A program made the translations under genes and the position numbers. Shown here piece after piece: positions 41,901 to 52,754 of a stretch of 64,000 nucleotides of DNA. The stretch comes from Cylindrotheca closterium (taxonomy: Eukaryota > Bacillariophyta > Bacillariophyceae > Bacillariales > Bacillariaceae): positions 1,221,378 to 1,285,377 of the forward strand of contig CAKOGP040001112.1 of assembly GCA_933822405.4 (NCBI GenBank), given 5' to 3'. Under the pieces are notes generated by a model that saw nothing but the letters and a program-made list of their open reading frames with translations, made no database searches and was not told where the DNA came from. Position 1 is the first letter of the stretch, and each line of letters starts with the position of its first letter.

Positions 41901-42843
41901 TCCGTGGGCAGGCTATCGCTATGGCACAAGACATGCTCATCAGTGGAAGAGCAGATCGTGTCGTTGTTGTTGCAGGTGACAACGCGTCGGGTGAGACGCT
42001 GATGCCATGGTTGGGGAGTGGATTCCGTGCGCTCGGTGCTGCCACAACTGCAGGAAAAGTGGAAGATGCAGCGTTGCCATTTGACAAGCGTAGATCAGGG
42101 ATGATCCTTGGTGCGGGAGGAATTGGTTAGTCGTATCGATCCTTGTACTGCATTTTTGTATTCTATCATGACTTTTCTCATGCTGACTACTGCTTCTCCA
42201 GGTATGGTACTGGAAACAGAGCTCAGCAGCATTGAGCGACAAAGGGCTGCACCACAATCTTTTGAGATAAAGGCGAGGCTACTTGCAACCCAATACTCGA
42301 ATTCAGCCTTTCATGGAGCAGCTCTAGATAGAAATCACATTGGGTCAGAGCTCAAGCGCTTTCTTTCTGAAATTGAAGTGATTCATGGAGTCAGCAAAGC
42401 AGAGATTGCAACGCATGGTGTATACTTTTCTCATGAGACCTGCACTCATGCTTCATCTGCAAGCAGTTGTGCTGGTAACGAAATCGCTGCTCTTCGATTT
42501 GCTTTTGGTGTCGAGTTGCTGTCAAAACTTCTTATTCTCAACACCAAAGGTTACACCGGTCACGTAAGTTCGATACATTGTCAAGAATCAGATTTTAATA
42601 TCCAGTCTCTAAGCTTGCTTTCCACAGCCAATGGGTGTTTCTTTTGAAGATGTGACAGCAGTCGAAGTCCTGTTGCGACAGCGGGTTCCTCCGATCCCAA
42701 ATTTTAGGGAGAAGGATGAGTATCTCGGGAATCTTAATCTCTCCAAGGGAGGGGCGTATGCTTGCAGATATGCTCTTAGATTTGCTGCTGGTTTTGGTAG
42801 TCAGGTTGCCTTTGCATTGTATGCAACAGGGCAATATGAATGA
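38915..42843 (+). CDS. HMG-CoA synthase fused to a beta-ketoacyl synthase domain
   Basis: Ten exons: 38915-39219, 39314-39734, 39837-39855 (19 nt), 39923-40400, 40479-40589, 40671-41371, 41452-41846, 41912-42125, 42202-42563, 42628-42843. The sum is 3222 nt, 1073 residues, in frame throughout. Residues about 35-490 are a eukaryotic-type HMG-CoA synthase: Glu86 in CGDAEDVNS, Cys150 in [10 protein letters not shown], His281 in MHAPY, and [18 protein letters not shown] near the end. This enzyme makes HMG-CoA from acetyl-CoA and acetoacetyl-CoA in the mevalonate pathway. Residues about 545-1073 are a ketoacyl synthase fold with Cys805 (NAACAGTT), His959 (SHETCTH) and Lys997/His1002 (TKGYTGH), so the Cys-His-His triad is intact. 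The N-terminal 20 residues are hydrophobic. A KS fused to HMGS is not part of the textbook pathway. Gene extent is inferred from splice frame. Confidence 0.85.
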
Positions 42844-43144
42844 TTTTAAAATTCAATGTTGTAATATTAGGTTCAAAAAGCGATCGCGTGACAGTACGTT
42901 CTAGGAAAATGAGTCTAGTGCTTTGAGACTGAAGCGTGACTACTGGATCCGCAAGGTAGTGATGATATTCAAGATTGACAATCAACTTGCAATTCCGGTT
43001 GATTGGAAGAAAATAATACTATTTGCGAGGAGCTATGGAATGATGTAGTTCCAACAACATTCCGATCTACAACACATCGTACTTATCCCGAAGCGTATCC
43101 AACGATGGTTTAGATATTAATAGTTTCTAAATTTTCAGGTGTGT
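42844..43144. other. Intergenic region between convergent genes
   Basis: About 300 bp between the ends of the HMGS fusion gene and the thylakoid-lumen gene. AT-rich, with no open frame of note. It should contain both polyadenylation regions. Confidence 0.45.
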
Positions 43145-43848
43145 CTAGGTCTCTAAATTTAAAACATTCATAATACGCTTCAAACAACTCGATGCGATTT
43201 CGACTTGTTTCTTGCTTTCATTCAAGTACTTCAGAACCGCATCTTTACCACCACCGGGGTTGTACTCTCCAAACTGACTGATAAATGCCATCGAATTCGA
43301 CAAAGTCATTGCAGAATTCCAGTCCTCAGAGGCTTCGAAGAAATCCTCTAGCTTGTCCGGATCTGTTGATTTTACGAAAAAAACATCAGAGGGAGAGCGA
43401 CTTGGGCTCGTCATCACATTCAACGTCACTTACCGATATCCATGTTCTTGACTTTCGCGAAAACTTTCTCTATTTGAAACAAGGGGTCAGTTGTGCTTCG
43501 CAGTCCTAGTACTCGACGAATTGGTTCTGCATCACGCTTGCACTCTCCACCATTCTCCCGACACACAGTAGTCTCTTGTTCAAAGTTTTCAAGGAGATAC
43601 TGAATTTGCTTGTACCCAGTCTTGATACGTTCCAGTTCTTCGGGAGTTGGCGCCCCCGATCCAGCAGAAGCTGGTGGAACAGCACCAACAATTGCTGACA
43701 TTCCCATTGTCGCTGCGATTGCAACCCGACGCGAAACTCCCTCTCCGCTCATCGATAGGACAGTACTAGAAACGCGACGAGGAGGCTCCACATGGAACGC
43801 CGAGCAAGCGACTGCTCCGAGGACAATTGGAAGGTAGTTGAATTTCAT
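43145..43848 (-). CDS. Thylakoid lumen protein, MPH2/TL16-like
   Basis: Two exons, 43434-43848 and 43145-43362, joined in phase 1 across a 71 bp intron, about 210 residues. MKFNYLPIVLGAVACSAF is a signal peptide with CSAF. A basic stretch with SRRVAIAATMGMSAIVGAVPPASA follows in pieces: twin Arg, a hydrophobic run and an AxA-type site, as in Tat-type thylakoid transfer signals. The mature part has TTVCRENGGECKRDAEPIRR, RSTTDPLFQIEKVF and FGEYNPGGGKDAVLKYL. These resemble the plant lumenal protein known as TL16 or MPH2, which supports photosystem II under high light, as I recall it. Exact orthology is not certain. The two Cys in CRENGGEC could form a disulfide. Confidence 0.72.
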
Positions 43849-44539
43849 GTCGCCAAATAATGTATCGTACAGTAGGTACTGTTGGACAAGATTTTCTTGT
43901 TCGATGTCAGTCAATACATCTCTAGTCAAGTTAGTCATCTAGCGTAGAGGTCGAACCAATGGATTCAATATTGACTCAAAGCAAAAGGACCAGCTTCACA
44001 CCACAACCCACCTGAGTCACTCCAAAGAAACACCAAGCAGAAGAACCAGAACAGAAGGCGCCAGTTGGCTATAGATAGTCGAAATGAACAAACTCACACA
44101 CTACACTCACGGATCGCATGAAGGTTGAATGCCTTCTTTGTGTCCGGCGGTACATTGCGTGTACGTGTAGTGGTACCACAACAACTGGTGGGTGTCGTCG
44201 CACAAGTCTCAGAAAGCCCGCAACATTAATCCCGCATTACAGGATTTCCGAGAATGGACTCACCCGTTACACCCACCTTTGCGCTAACCCACCAACTACA
44301 TGTAGACGAATACAGAAGTGGAAGGCGCCAGTTTAGTGGCACACGAGTAGACCCTTGTTTGAGACATTACCGACGCGGAACGAGATCCAACTCCCTTTTG
44401 ACTGCGAAGGCTAAAATAGTTTTTCTAAAATTCTGGACTTGCTCTTGCAGTCGAAGAAGGAAACGGTACTTCAAATCCACATCTCAAAATGCAATTCCGA
44501 GGCACCAGAGTTCCGTTAGAAGGCAATGTGATGTGGCAA
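43849..44539. other. Intergenic region, no gene recognised
   Basis: About 690 bp between the lumenal-protein start and the end of CIAO1. Short frames are present on the plus strand but have odd composition and no domain signal. I see no tRNA-like or repeat structure. Confidence 0.45.
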
Positions 44540-45933
44540 CTAGACTAGAAACTTGAGAATCCGAACGGAACCGTCATCACACGCTGCACAGAGGATGGAA
44601 CCATCCGAAGGGTGCCATCGAACGCAGTTGATATCACCATGTCCAATCTGAAGGGATGAATCAACGGTAAATAGAGGTGCATCACTGGTACTACCCATCA
44701 CCTCTCGATATATTTGAACTCTGTTGTCTCCGCCTGCAGAAGCTATCCTTCCATGTCCAGCTCTTGCAGGAGCATAATCGACACTGTAGACAGTCGACGA
44801 ATGAGCATCTCCTAATTTACCAACGCATTTCCAGAAACCGTTTCTACAATTACAATTTGTCATGGGATATAGTTAGGACAATGCCCTCACTTGATCTCGG
44901 AAAAAGTACTTCAGATGCAACTTACGAGCAACTCGACTGATCGGGAAACATTTCCCTTCTTTCCAAAATGGTAAAGTTTTTCATGATCGCAATGCTGCCG
45001 TCTGCACTGGATGAGACCATTCGTCCAGATCCTGGTGCAACAGCTAATGACCATATGGTATCTGCGTGTATCCCCTCGATCACAAGCGCACAATACCAAT
45101 CCCCAGAATCTTCTACAGTATTCAGAAATCAACCTTAGAACAGACGCACGAAGTGAAACGAGACATTAGTCAAGATTCCACGTACCCGCCCAGACTCTTA
45201 TCGTATCATCGTATCCAGCTGACAGAAGTACTTCGTCGCCATCACCCCACTGGCCATGGGATTCAGCAAAACGAACGCACTTTACATCTCCCTCGTGCCC
45301 ACTGAGAACAGCAATGCATTCGAAATCATTGTCCGACGATCCCCCGATCGTTCCATCAAGGAAAGTTTCCCAGACCCAAACGCTTTTATCTCTCCCACTG
45401 GTTGCCAAAAGTGAGCCAGTTGAATTCCAGACGACACATTTAACTTCACTTTCATGACCTTCAAGTTGTGTGGTGCATTCCCATTCTTTGTTTTGCTGGT
45501 CGCTAACGAGCAACAGAAGGTAAGTTAGTTTTAATACGACATAAATTCATAATACCCCTGAGAATTATCCATACTTTGTCAATTCCCATATAGAGACGCT
45601 ACCGTCGAAAGAGGCCGCTGCAATTACATCATTAGCGGAAATCGGGGCAAAAGCGATGGATCGGATCGTCTTCGTATGTATTCCTTCTAAGGTGGAATGG
45701 AGCTGCCAACCGTCATCTTTTTGCTCCCAAACTCTAACACATGTCTCAGGAGCGCCGAAGCATGCTGCAAGCCATTTCCCATTTCTCGAGAAAACACAAT
45801 CCCAGCAAGGAGAATCACTTCTGTATTGCAACGCAGGTTTTGCTCCACTTCCAAAAGCCTTCGGTGGTGGAAATAGTGATTCAGTCAGTGACAATGAAGG
45901 ATTATGATCTTGGGTTGCTTTTTCTGCGGACAT
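44540..45933 (-). CDS. CIAO1: CIAO1/CIA1-like WD40 protein
   Basis: Four exons (45575-45933, 45186-45502, 44926-45112, 44540-44843), introns of 72, 73 and 82 bp, about 388 residues. The ATG at 45933 is used since the upstream frame starts only with GTG. Seven WD40-type repeats are readable, for example DGWQLHSTLEGIHTKTIRSI, EGHESEVKCVVWNSTGSLLA, SGHEGDVKCVRF, GIHADTIWSLAVAPG, AHSSTVYSVDYAP and GHGDINCVRWHPSDGSIL. Each is followed by an xDxSVxIW-type end. The HExxVK and DDTIRVWA signatures and repeat order match CIAO1, the WD40 subunit of the CIA targeting complex that delivers iron-sulfur clusters to cytosolic and nuclear proteins. Yeast Cia1 is about 330 residues. Cytosolic location is inferred from the family. 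Confidence 0.85.
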
Positions 45934-46137
45934 CGTTGAGGGAAATAGTGGGAAAGGAGATGAGCAAATTGTAAATCTAGCTAGAGAGTAAAACCTGATT
46001 TGCAACACAGCGTGAATGTTTAGCGTGGATTTGGACCTATCAAAGTACTTTCACGACCGGTACGGACTAAATGTGTGCCAGAGAGTACACTGCCGGTATG
46101 GATGTCTCCACTCTACTTTTATAATATCTATTTGCAA

Positions 46138-47201
46138 TTAGCCTTGTTCACATTTCGTCCGCACACTTCTAGGTGACTGTAAATATTTCGTCTTGATCAT
46201 ATTCCTGCATATCCCCACCGATTCTTGATGATGTTGTATCTTGTTGACCTTGTTTTCACCATTGTAGGGCACCATTCTACTACTAGTACTAGCGTCAGAT
46301 TGGTTGCTATAGTCTGATTGGTACTGCGATGTCTTGGTGTAGATATGGGAAAGACGGTTCCGGATACACTTTATTTCCTCTTGCGCGTAGTGGATTCCGA
46401 AGACGGTCTTCAGTTTTCGAAGAATAGCGGCCTCCACCTGTTCGTACGCCGGAGCACCACACCTGCCAAAGCCCACCATACCCTCAATTAGTGCTGCGAT
46501 TGCAAGTAGCGCTCTCCCCTTTGATGCTAACAAAGTATCAAATACTGCAATTTCTGCAAGAAAACAAGCTCTCTCTCTGTATCATTTGATCGGTGGAGTC
46601 TTTAAGTGGGGATCGAATTCCGGTAAGGAGGGACCCTTCAAGCCTAGGGTACTTACATTGACTCCATAGCGTATAGCCCCCCATTGTACAAATGATTTCC
46701 CCATAGGTAGATAAACGACTGCACTGTTGGTGGATTCAATCGCCAGTCCAATGTTTTCAACATTATAGATTCCATTTGAGCAATATGTAAAGTGTTGAAT
46801 TCTCCACGTGAAAGTGTCGCCAATGTACCAATGGAAAACCGTCGGGGATTGTGGAGCTTGATTGTTATGAAAACACTCGTCATCGCAGCCAATTTGTAAG
46901 CACGTCTATCGCACACGCACTTCTCTGTGAAACGATCCAAGACGGAAAAAGCAATTCCTACCAAGTCTCTTGAAAGGCCGAAGTGATCAACTATTCTATA
47001 TTCCCATTGTGCCATTGTTTCTCGGTCTGCCGCATTCATAGCAGTACTTGAGTGCCGATAATATGAGCGATCTTGTGACATTAATGTCTTTATCTGATCA
47101 AAAGAGTCATTCGCATGATATAGTTTGTTTTGGACAGGAGTGTTCAACAAAGGCTTCATACGTAGATCGAACACCTGTGTGACGGATTCTAAATGTTTCA
47201 T
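46138..47201 (-). CDS. Cyclin-box protein, probable diatom-type cyclin
   Basis: Two exons, 46657-47201 and 46138-46570, joined in phase 2 across an 86 bp intron, about 325 residues. The acceptor after ATACAGAG (46571-46572) is chosen because the stronger-looking CAG downstream breaks the frame. The first half has the cyclin-box features MAQWEYRIVDHFGLSRDLVG, IAFSVLDRFTEK, AYKLAAMTSVFITIKLHNP and TLDWRLNPPTVQSFIYLW. The second half begins ACFLAEIAVFDTLLASKGRA, the start of the second cyclin fold. Diatoms have a large family of such cyclins, many regulated by light or nutrients. The MRAILVDW-like start of B cyclins is replaced by text lacking a destruction box. The CDK partner is unknown. Confidence 0.82.
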
Positions 47202-47962
47202 GCTTTCCAGTAGTCAACGAGCTTCATCTTCTAGACAAGTATATGGGTCTATTTTTCACCGCATCAATACATGCGGAAGCAACCGAGTCTTGCATATGGA
47301 ACAAATTGTTTTTGTGAGCTAAATATTTTGTTGACGGTGTCGCATGTCGAGTCAGTCGTCTCTTGAAGCCACTCACCATGCTCTGATATCCCGCGTGCGG
47401 GATATCACGCACAGACTGGTCCTTTGAGTCGACTGAGTCGCGCGCAACTCACGCACCAGCCAATCCCTCGCTCGCCCCTCATATTCAGGACTGTGTACCG
47501 GTAGAGACAAAAAAGTGCCAGTGTGCAGCGTTTCACAACCTTCCAAAAACGACAGAGCGTGGGGAAGTTGGGGAACAAGAATGTAAGTGCAGATCAAAAA
47601 TATAGCGAATGCGACTGCGATTGCGATTCATGACGTCCTTCTGGCATTGACGATAACGATTCACCGCGAAAACGAACATCCACTCGTTTGACGATTTTGA
47701 ATCAGACCACAATTTTCCGAGCCAAGGCAGAGGTTGAAAGTCGATTATAGTCCAAATCAATGATGTGGATATATATTTAAAGTTTGAGATCACAATGAGT
47801 TTTCTCAGAAGAGTGACACAAATCATCTATGTGAGATATTGGAATCGATCTTTCTCTTTTGGATATGATAGAAGTGTTTGCACCTTTGTGGTTGCCCGTC
47901 CTAGGTAGTATCATTCACTCTCTCTCTCTCTCTTTTTGGTATCCTTTTCCTTTATAGATATA
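47202..47962. other. Intergenic region between divergent genes, with an 11-bp palindrome
   Basis: About 760 bp. TGATATCCCGC at 47384-47394 is exactly mirrored by GCGGGATATCA at 47397-47407 around a 2-nt centre. A pyrimidine (CT)n run lies at about 47917-47932, just before the Mpv17-family start codon. No gene is seen. Confidence 0.5.
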
Positions 47963-48784
47963 ATGAAAAATCTTGTGTTTTGGACGTTGCTCGTATCACT
48001 TTTGCATTGCAAAGTTGTTGCATTGAGTACTGTTAGCATTGTTTCCATTCACTCTACGAACATGCGACGAGGGAGTTCAGTTTCCACAATGGCTGTGCTT
48101 CGGCTTCGTGGGGGTGAAGCCGATGTGGAAATGTCGGCAGATGACGTCATCCCAGTTGAGGAAACTGAGGCACAAAAATCATCATCCACGCAATCTGGGG
48201 TAGTTTCAATGCCTTGGTTTTCTGCAATCGCTTCCACCTGCGGGTCGCTGGGCAAGTATTATTCTGCACAATTGGAGGTCAGGCCTATCCTAACAAAGAG
48301 TTGGACGGCTGGATTAATATTTGCCCTTTCTGACTACCTAGCGCAACGAATAGAAAAACCTCAAGAAGGTGGCTCGTTTGACACTAAGCGTTTGATATTT
48401 ACGACGATGATTGGTGCGCTTTACTTCGCTCCTGCTGCACACTACTGGTATGAAGCAATCTTTCACTTTCTGCCAGGAAAAGGGCTGGTATCTACCTTTC
48501 AGAAGGCGTTGTTGGGTCAAGCGATATTCGGTCCTGCATTTACATGTATCTTCTTTGCATCTAGTCTGATTCAAAACAATACATTTACAATTGCCAACTG
48601 GGGAGCAAAAATAAGAAGTGATTTGCCTGGTGCTTGGCTGGCGGGCTCTGCTTTCTGGCCCATTGTCGACATCATCTCTTATTCCTTGATTCCAGTTAGT
48701 TTGATCCCTTTGTTTGTGAATATCTGTTCCTTGGTCTGGACCATCTACCTTTCCATCGTTGCCAACAAAGGGAGCGCAAGCTGA
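47963..48784 (+). CDS. Mpv17/PMP22-family membrane protein
   Basis: Single exon, 273 residues, ATG at 47963 (the upstream frame opens only with TTG). MKNLVFWTLLVSLLHCKVVALS is a signal-peptide-like start and an acidic linker follows. The family core runs from about residue 107: RPILTKSWTAGLIFALSDYL, then GALYFAPAAHYWYEAIFHFL, LLGQAIFGPAFTCIFFASS, and SAFWPIVDIISYSLIPV with the conserved Trp-Pro. Mpv17/PMP22 proteins sit in the mitochondrial inner membrane or peroxisomes and may act as channels. The N-terminal signal here would suit plastid or endomembrane entry, although no clear Phe motif follows it. Confidence 0.82.
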   Translation: MKNLVFWTLLVSLLHCKVVALSTVSIVSIHSTNMRRGSSVSTMAVLRLRGGEADVEMSADDVIPVEETEAQKSSSTQSGVVSMPWFSAIASTCGSLGKYYSAQLEVRPILTKSWTAGLIFALSDYLAQRIEKPQEGGSFDTKRLIFTTMIGALYFAPAAHYWYEAIFHFLPGKGLVSTFQKALLGQAIFGPAFTCIFFASSLIQNNTFTIANWGAKIRSDLPGAWLAGSAFWPIVDIISYSLIPVSLIPLFVNICSLVWTIYLSIVANKGSAS

Positions 48785-49462
48785 ATCAAGACGAAGTACA
48801 AGTACCCTCAATGCAAGCTATCTCTTCAACAGGTTCGGTCAAGACTGTCCTTTTGTTTGGATTTGAAAAGTATTAGACAGGTCCCTACCCTTGTGGTGTC
48901 GATGGTATCATGATCAGATCAAGTGGCGAAATATGCCTTGTGGGATTGTCCTGTCTTTGTCTCTGCTATTTTCCACCACGTTGCAATAGTACCTAATAGT
49001 ATCTACAATACCGGGGTGTGCTGGGCTACCCGGTACGGTAGGTAGGTTTAGGGTTCTTGTTTCTCTTAAGATTATGCCCCCGCATACCTCGGCAGTCCTC
49101 GTCCTCGCCTCTTTTGCTTTACCCTGCTAAACGCACACTCTAGCCACCGGCTACTTTTACTTGTCTATTGATTTCGACTTGCTCTGTATGGCAACACGCT
49201 ACCGTACAGTAGTATTTCGGTATTGCAGGAGTACCGTAATACTGTATGTACTGTAACCTACTGTATGTCATCGCCCGTCTCCCCAAGACTCAAGCCGGGA
49301 TTGACCAAATTCGGCTGCAAAAATAACCGTTGTTCTGGTTCATTTCTGCCCGAGTCACCTTGGTTCGCACGACACGCTCTTGACCAAACAAGAAGTAGTT
49401 CCCATCAACTGCAGGTACATCACTAGCTACGTCGCTCGCATCGACGACCTTACACATTCAAA
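48785..49462. other. Intergenic region, GTAC-rich
   Basis: About 680 bp. CCGGTACGGTAGGTAGG near 49031-49046 and repeated CCGTA/TACTGTA words near 49200-49265 are again the intergenic type. No RNA gene is visible. The VPS4 promoter should lie at the right end. Confidence 0.4.
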
Positions 49463-50899
49463 ATGGACAATAACTTCATTCCACAAGCAATTGAAATAGT
49501 AACGAAAGCCATAGAAGCTGATAATGCAGGGGAATACGAGAAAGCGCTGTCATTGTACCGCGACGCACTTGGTCGGTTCACTATGGGACTCAAGTACGAG
49601 AAGAACGAAGCGAGGAAAAAGCTTGTGTTTGAACGTGTCGAGGGATACATGAAACGGGCAGAAGAGCTCCGAGATTACGTGTCCAAGCAGAATGAGCTCG
49701 ACAAGAATGGTGGTGGAGGTTCCGCCATGAAGAATGGTGGTGACAAAGAAGATGATGCCGATGCCGAGAAAAAGAAACTGCGAGGGGCTCTGGCTGGCGC
49801 CATTGTTTCGGAAAAGCCAAATATCAGCTGGGACGATGTTGCTGGTCTCGATAATGCTAAAGAGAGTTTGAAGGAGGTAAGTTAGGAGAGACTCTCCATA
49901 CATGTGTTTCTCTTTGTCGTGTTCCGCTGTTTTTGACATATTGCATTTCATTGCATGGTCCATCTGCAGACAGTCATTCTCCCCGTTCGATTTCCCCAAC
50001 TATTTACTGGGAAAAGGCGTCCATTCAAGGGTATTCTGCTTTTCGGTCCTCCGGGGACTGGAAAATCGTACCTAGCAAAAGCGGTGGCTACAGAAGCAGA
50101 TTCTACGTTTTTTTCCGTTAGTAGTGCAGATCTGATTTCCAAATGGCAGGGTGAATCTGAAAAACTTGTGAGAAACCTATTCGAGTTGGCCAGAGAATCA
50201 GAAGGGGGTAGGGCCATCATTTTTATCGATGAAGTGGACTCTCTCTGCGGTAGTCGATCGGAGGGTGAAAGTGATTCCTCCAGAAGAGTCAAAACCGAAT
50301 TCCTTGTTCAGATGGATGGTGTTGGCAAGTCAGATAGCCAGGTCCTAGTACTAGGTGCTACGAATGTTCCATGGGAGCTAGACGCTGCGATTCGTCGTCG
50401 TTTTGAGAAACGTGTATACATTCCGTTGCCAGAGCCAGAAGCCCGCGCATACATGGTCAAGCTGAATCTTGGCGACACTCCAAATAACTTATCAGAAGAC
50501 GATCTCGAGCGAATTGGTAATATCACAGAAGGAGCGAGTGGGTCGGACATAAAAGTGCTTGTTAAGGAGGCGTTGATGGAACCGCTAAGAAAGTGTCAGC
50601 AAGCAAAGCAATTCATTGTCGACTCTAATGGAAATTATACACCTAGTGAGCAGTACCCAAGCTGTCCTCAGTGCCCTCCAAAGCTATCGGTAGATCCACC
50701 AGGCACTGGATATGATTGTCGAAATTGCGGCGCTAAGCGTATGCAACTCTGGGACGTTCCATCGGACAAGCTCGTGGCGCCTCTGGTCCAACGGACAGAT
50801 TTTGAACGGGTGATGAAACACTCCTTTAGCTCGGTCTCGGCCGACGAACTGAAACGCTTTCAGGAATGGACAAAACTATTTGGACAAGATGGCTCGTAA
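49463..50899 (+). CDS. VPS4: VPS4 AAA-ATPase with a four-cysteine insertion
   Basis: Two exons, 49463-49876 and 49970-50899, joined in phase 0 across a 93 bp intron, about 447 residues. Residues 5-75 are the MIT domain (EIVTKAIEADNAGEYEKALS). The AAA core has WDDVAGLDNAKESLKE, Walker A GPPGTGKS (about 157), the pore loop KWQGESEKLV, Walker B IIFIDEVDSLCG, ATNVPWELDAAIRRRFEKR with both arginine fingers, and GSDIKVLVKEALMEP. The C terminus LFGQDGS matches VPS4. VPS4 disassembles ESCRT-III during endosome sorting, division and membrane repair. In the beta-domain region the usual short loop is replaced by CPQC at residues 370-373 and CRNC at 388-391, with 14 residues between, like a zinc knuckle. 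I do not know it from animal or yeast VPS4. Confidence 0.9.
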
Positions 50900-50954
50900 A
50901 GACGAAAACAAAACGTTGGACTCTCAAAGAAGCAGTCTAAATCAAGATTTTCCC

Positions 50955-52754
50955 TTATGTCGGCTTTTTCTTCTTCGCCTTCTTCTTCTTCTTCTTTATG
51001 GCCATTGACAAATCATTTGCTTCATCATTGGTATTGGGTGGCGGTGTGAGGGCATATTCCGTCGGCGCTTTCTCTTCCCTTGATGACGAATGAAATTCAC
51101 TTTGCAGAATGGTGGGCGCTTCTTCATCCTCGTCATCGTTCAAATCCATGGCAACTCGATTCTTCGTCTTGTCGACTACTTTGCAAGAGTCTTCCCGATT
51201 CGTAACCTGCCGTTGTTTACCACCCGTCACTACAGAATGTGCAACATCAGATGCGTATTCCTCGCTTCTGCGAGTACTTTCCCCTTTGTCACCTTGATTT
51301 ACTGACCTGAGCATGGCTGCAATCAATGACTTTCCTTTTTGTTGAGAAGACTTCTCTTTCGTGCTGTCCTCACGAACTTTGCTCGCTACATGGCCCCGGG
51401 AATAATCCAAAGCTTGTTGACGGTAGGCTTCTTCAGCTTTCTTCTCTACTTCAGCAATGTGATCGACGTCAACCTCTACTTCAACATTCATTTCGTCACC
51501 AATTTTCGATTGCTCAAAGTACGGTGCGTTTGGTGGAAGGGAAGCGGCTGAAGTTGCAAACTTTCCATCCTGCTGCTGTTTCAACTTTTCCAGACGCTCT
51601 TGTTGAGCCTTTCCGTTAGCATCCTGTAAAGTCTGCTCCAAAAACTGACAGAGTTGTTTAGTTGTTGTTTGAGCAATCTTCCAGCATTCTTTTAGCTTTG
51701 ACGGGGGTATTTCGCATCCACCACCGAAATCAAGGAGACAGACTTCTGAGTGGGTGTTCATTGCACTGTGAAAGAACGCATATTAGATCGTCCCAAATTC
51801 CAAACCTGAACCATATTTAAATATCAATACTTCCTCTTACATTGTCACAGTTCCATGTTGCACGAGCTCCTCGCGATCTGTTGGATCAGCTATTGCTGCA
51901 ACAGTCGATGTCGACCCAGCGTTTGACGAATTGTCGGCAGGAACCAATGCAAAGGAAACAGAGAGTGGCGTGTGGTGCACTTTGCAGCGAAGCGAAAAAC
52001 GTTAGATATGGTCTCTACAATCAGCATTGAGCAAGGAGGGCGTAATAGGAGGGTGAAACTTACGGGGGAGAGGAGTTGCCTCTTTCACAATGGATGGAAT
52101 CATTGTTGGAAGTGACATTGCACCGGACTCCTTCTCATCGTCCCCTGAAAACTGCACCTGTGGCTTTCGATAGTGTCTCAGGGCCGCCATGGCAGCCAAA
52201 ATGCTAGCGTCTAGTATGTTCCCACCGTCATCCAGTATTGTTAGGGCAATTGTAAAGCGCCAAACCCATTTTCCAGGTGCCAACACCAGTGCCTCGGTAT
52301 CTAAGGCCCCCCCAAGAATAATCACCCGTTCAACACTTCTAAGAATTCTATTAGCAAGAAGCCTTTGGTTGCGATCGGAGTAGTTTGGTCCTCTTGCTCC
52401 CATTGGCAACGGACCGGTACTAACGACGGGCGCCTGACGAAACGAGCTGCCTGCCATGGGAGAAAGTTCAACTGTGAAGTTCACCATTCCTTCGTTTGGT
52501 CTATCAGGAGAAGGAGGGACTAATTGTGCAGAGCATAATGAAGAAACCCGCGTGTTTCCCCATTGGACTGTGCATTCGGCACCATTGTCCCATCGACCCA
52601 GTTGCAAACGCACTCGTCGAAGTTCTTGTCCCGTACGGCCATCGATCCGCAACGTAGTGTTTCCGTGGACACATGTTCGGAGAAAGTCTCGTTCATTCAC
52701 AGACAAGGAACGGATGCCAGAATCATCGCGAATCGCAACGTAAGCTTCAACCAT
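50955..52754 (-). CDS. RRP45: RRP45 (EXOSC9) exosome core subunit
   Basis: Three exons (52064-52754, 51841-51979, 50955-51765), introns of 84 and 75 bp, about 546 residues. The ATG at 52754 is chosen because the frame upstream has only TTG. The RNase PH-like fold shows LSVNERDFLRTCVHGNTTLR, DGRTGQELRRVRLQLGRWDN, VQWGNTRVSSLCSAQLVPP, RPNEGMVNFTVELSPMA, RILRSVERVIILGGALDTEA, and NILDASILAAMAALRHYRKP. ATPLPLHHTPLSVSFALVP crosses the first intron and NTHSEVCLLDFGGG the second. RRP45 is a non-catalytic ring subunit of the nuclear and cytosolic exosome, which trims and degrades RNA 3' ends. After about residue 310 there is a long charged tail with coiled-coil character, ending in a Lys-rich run, probably nuclear. 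It is convergent with VPS4, 55 bp apart. Confidence 0.87.

Noticed and set aside
38915..42843. Treating HMGS and KS as two adjacent genes
   Set aside because: The linker is inside a single exon (40671-41371) without stop, and all introns preserve the frame. Still only transcript data can prove it.
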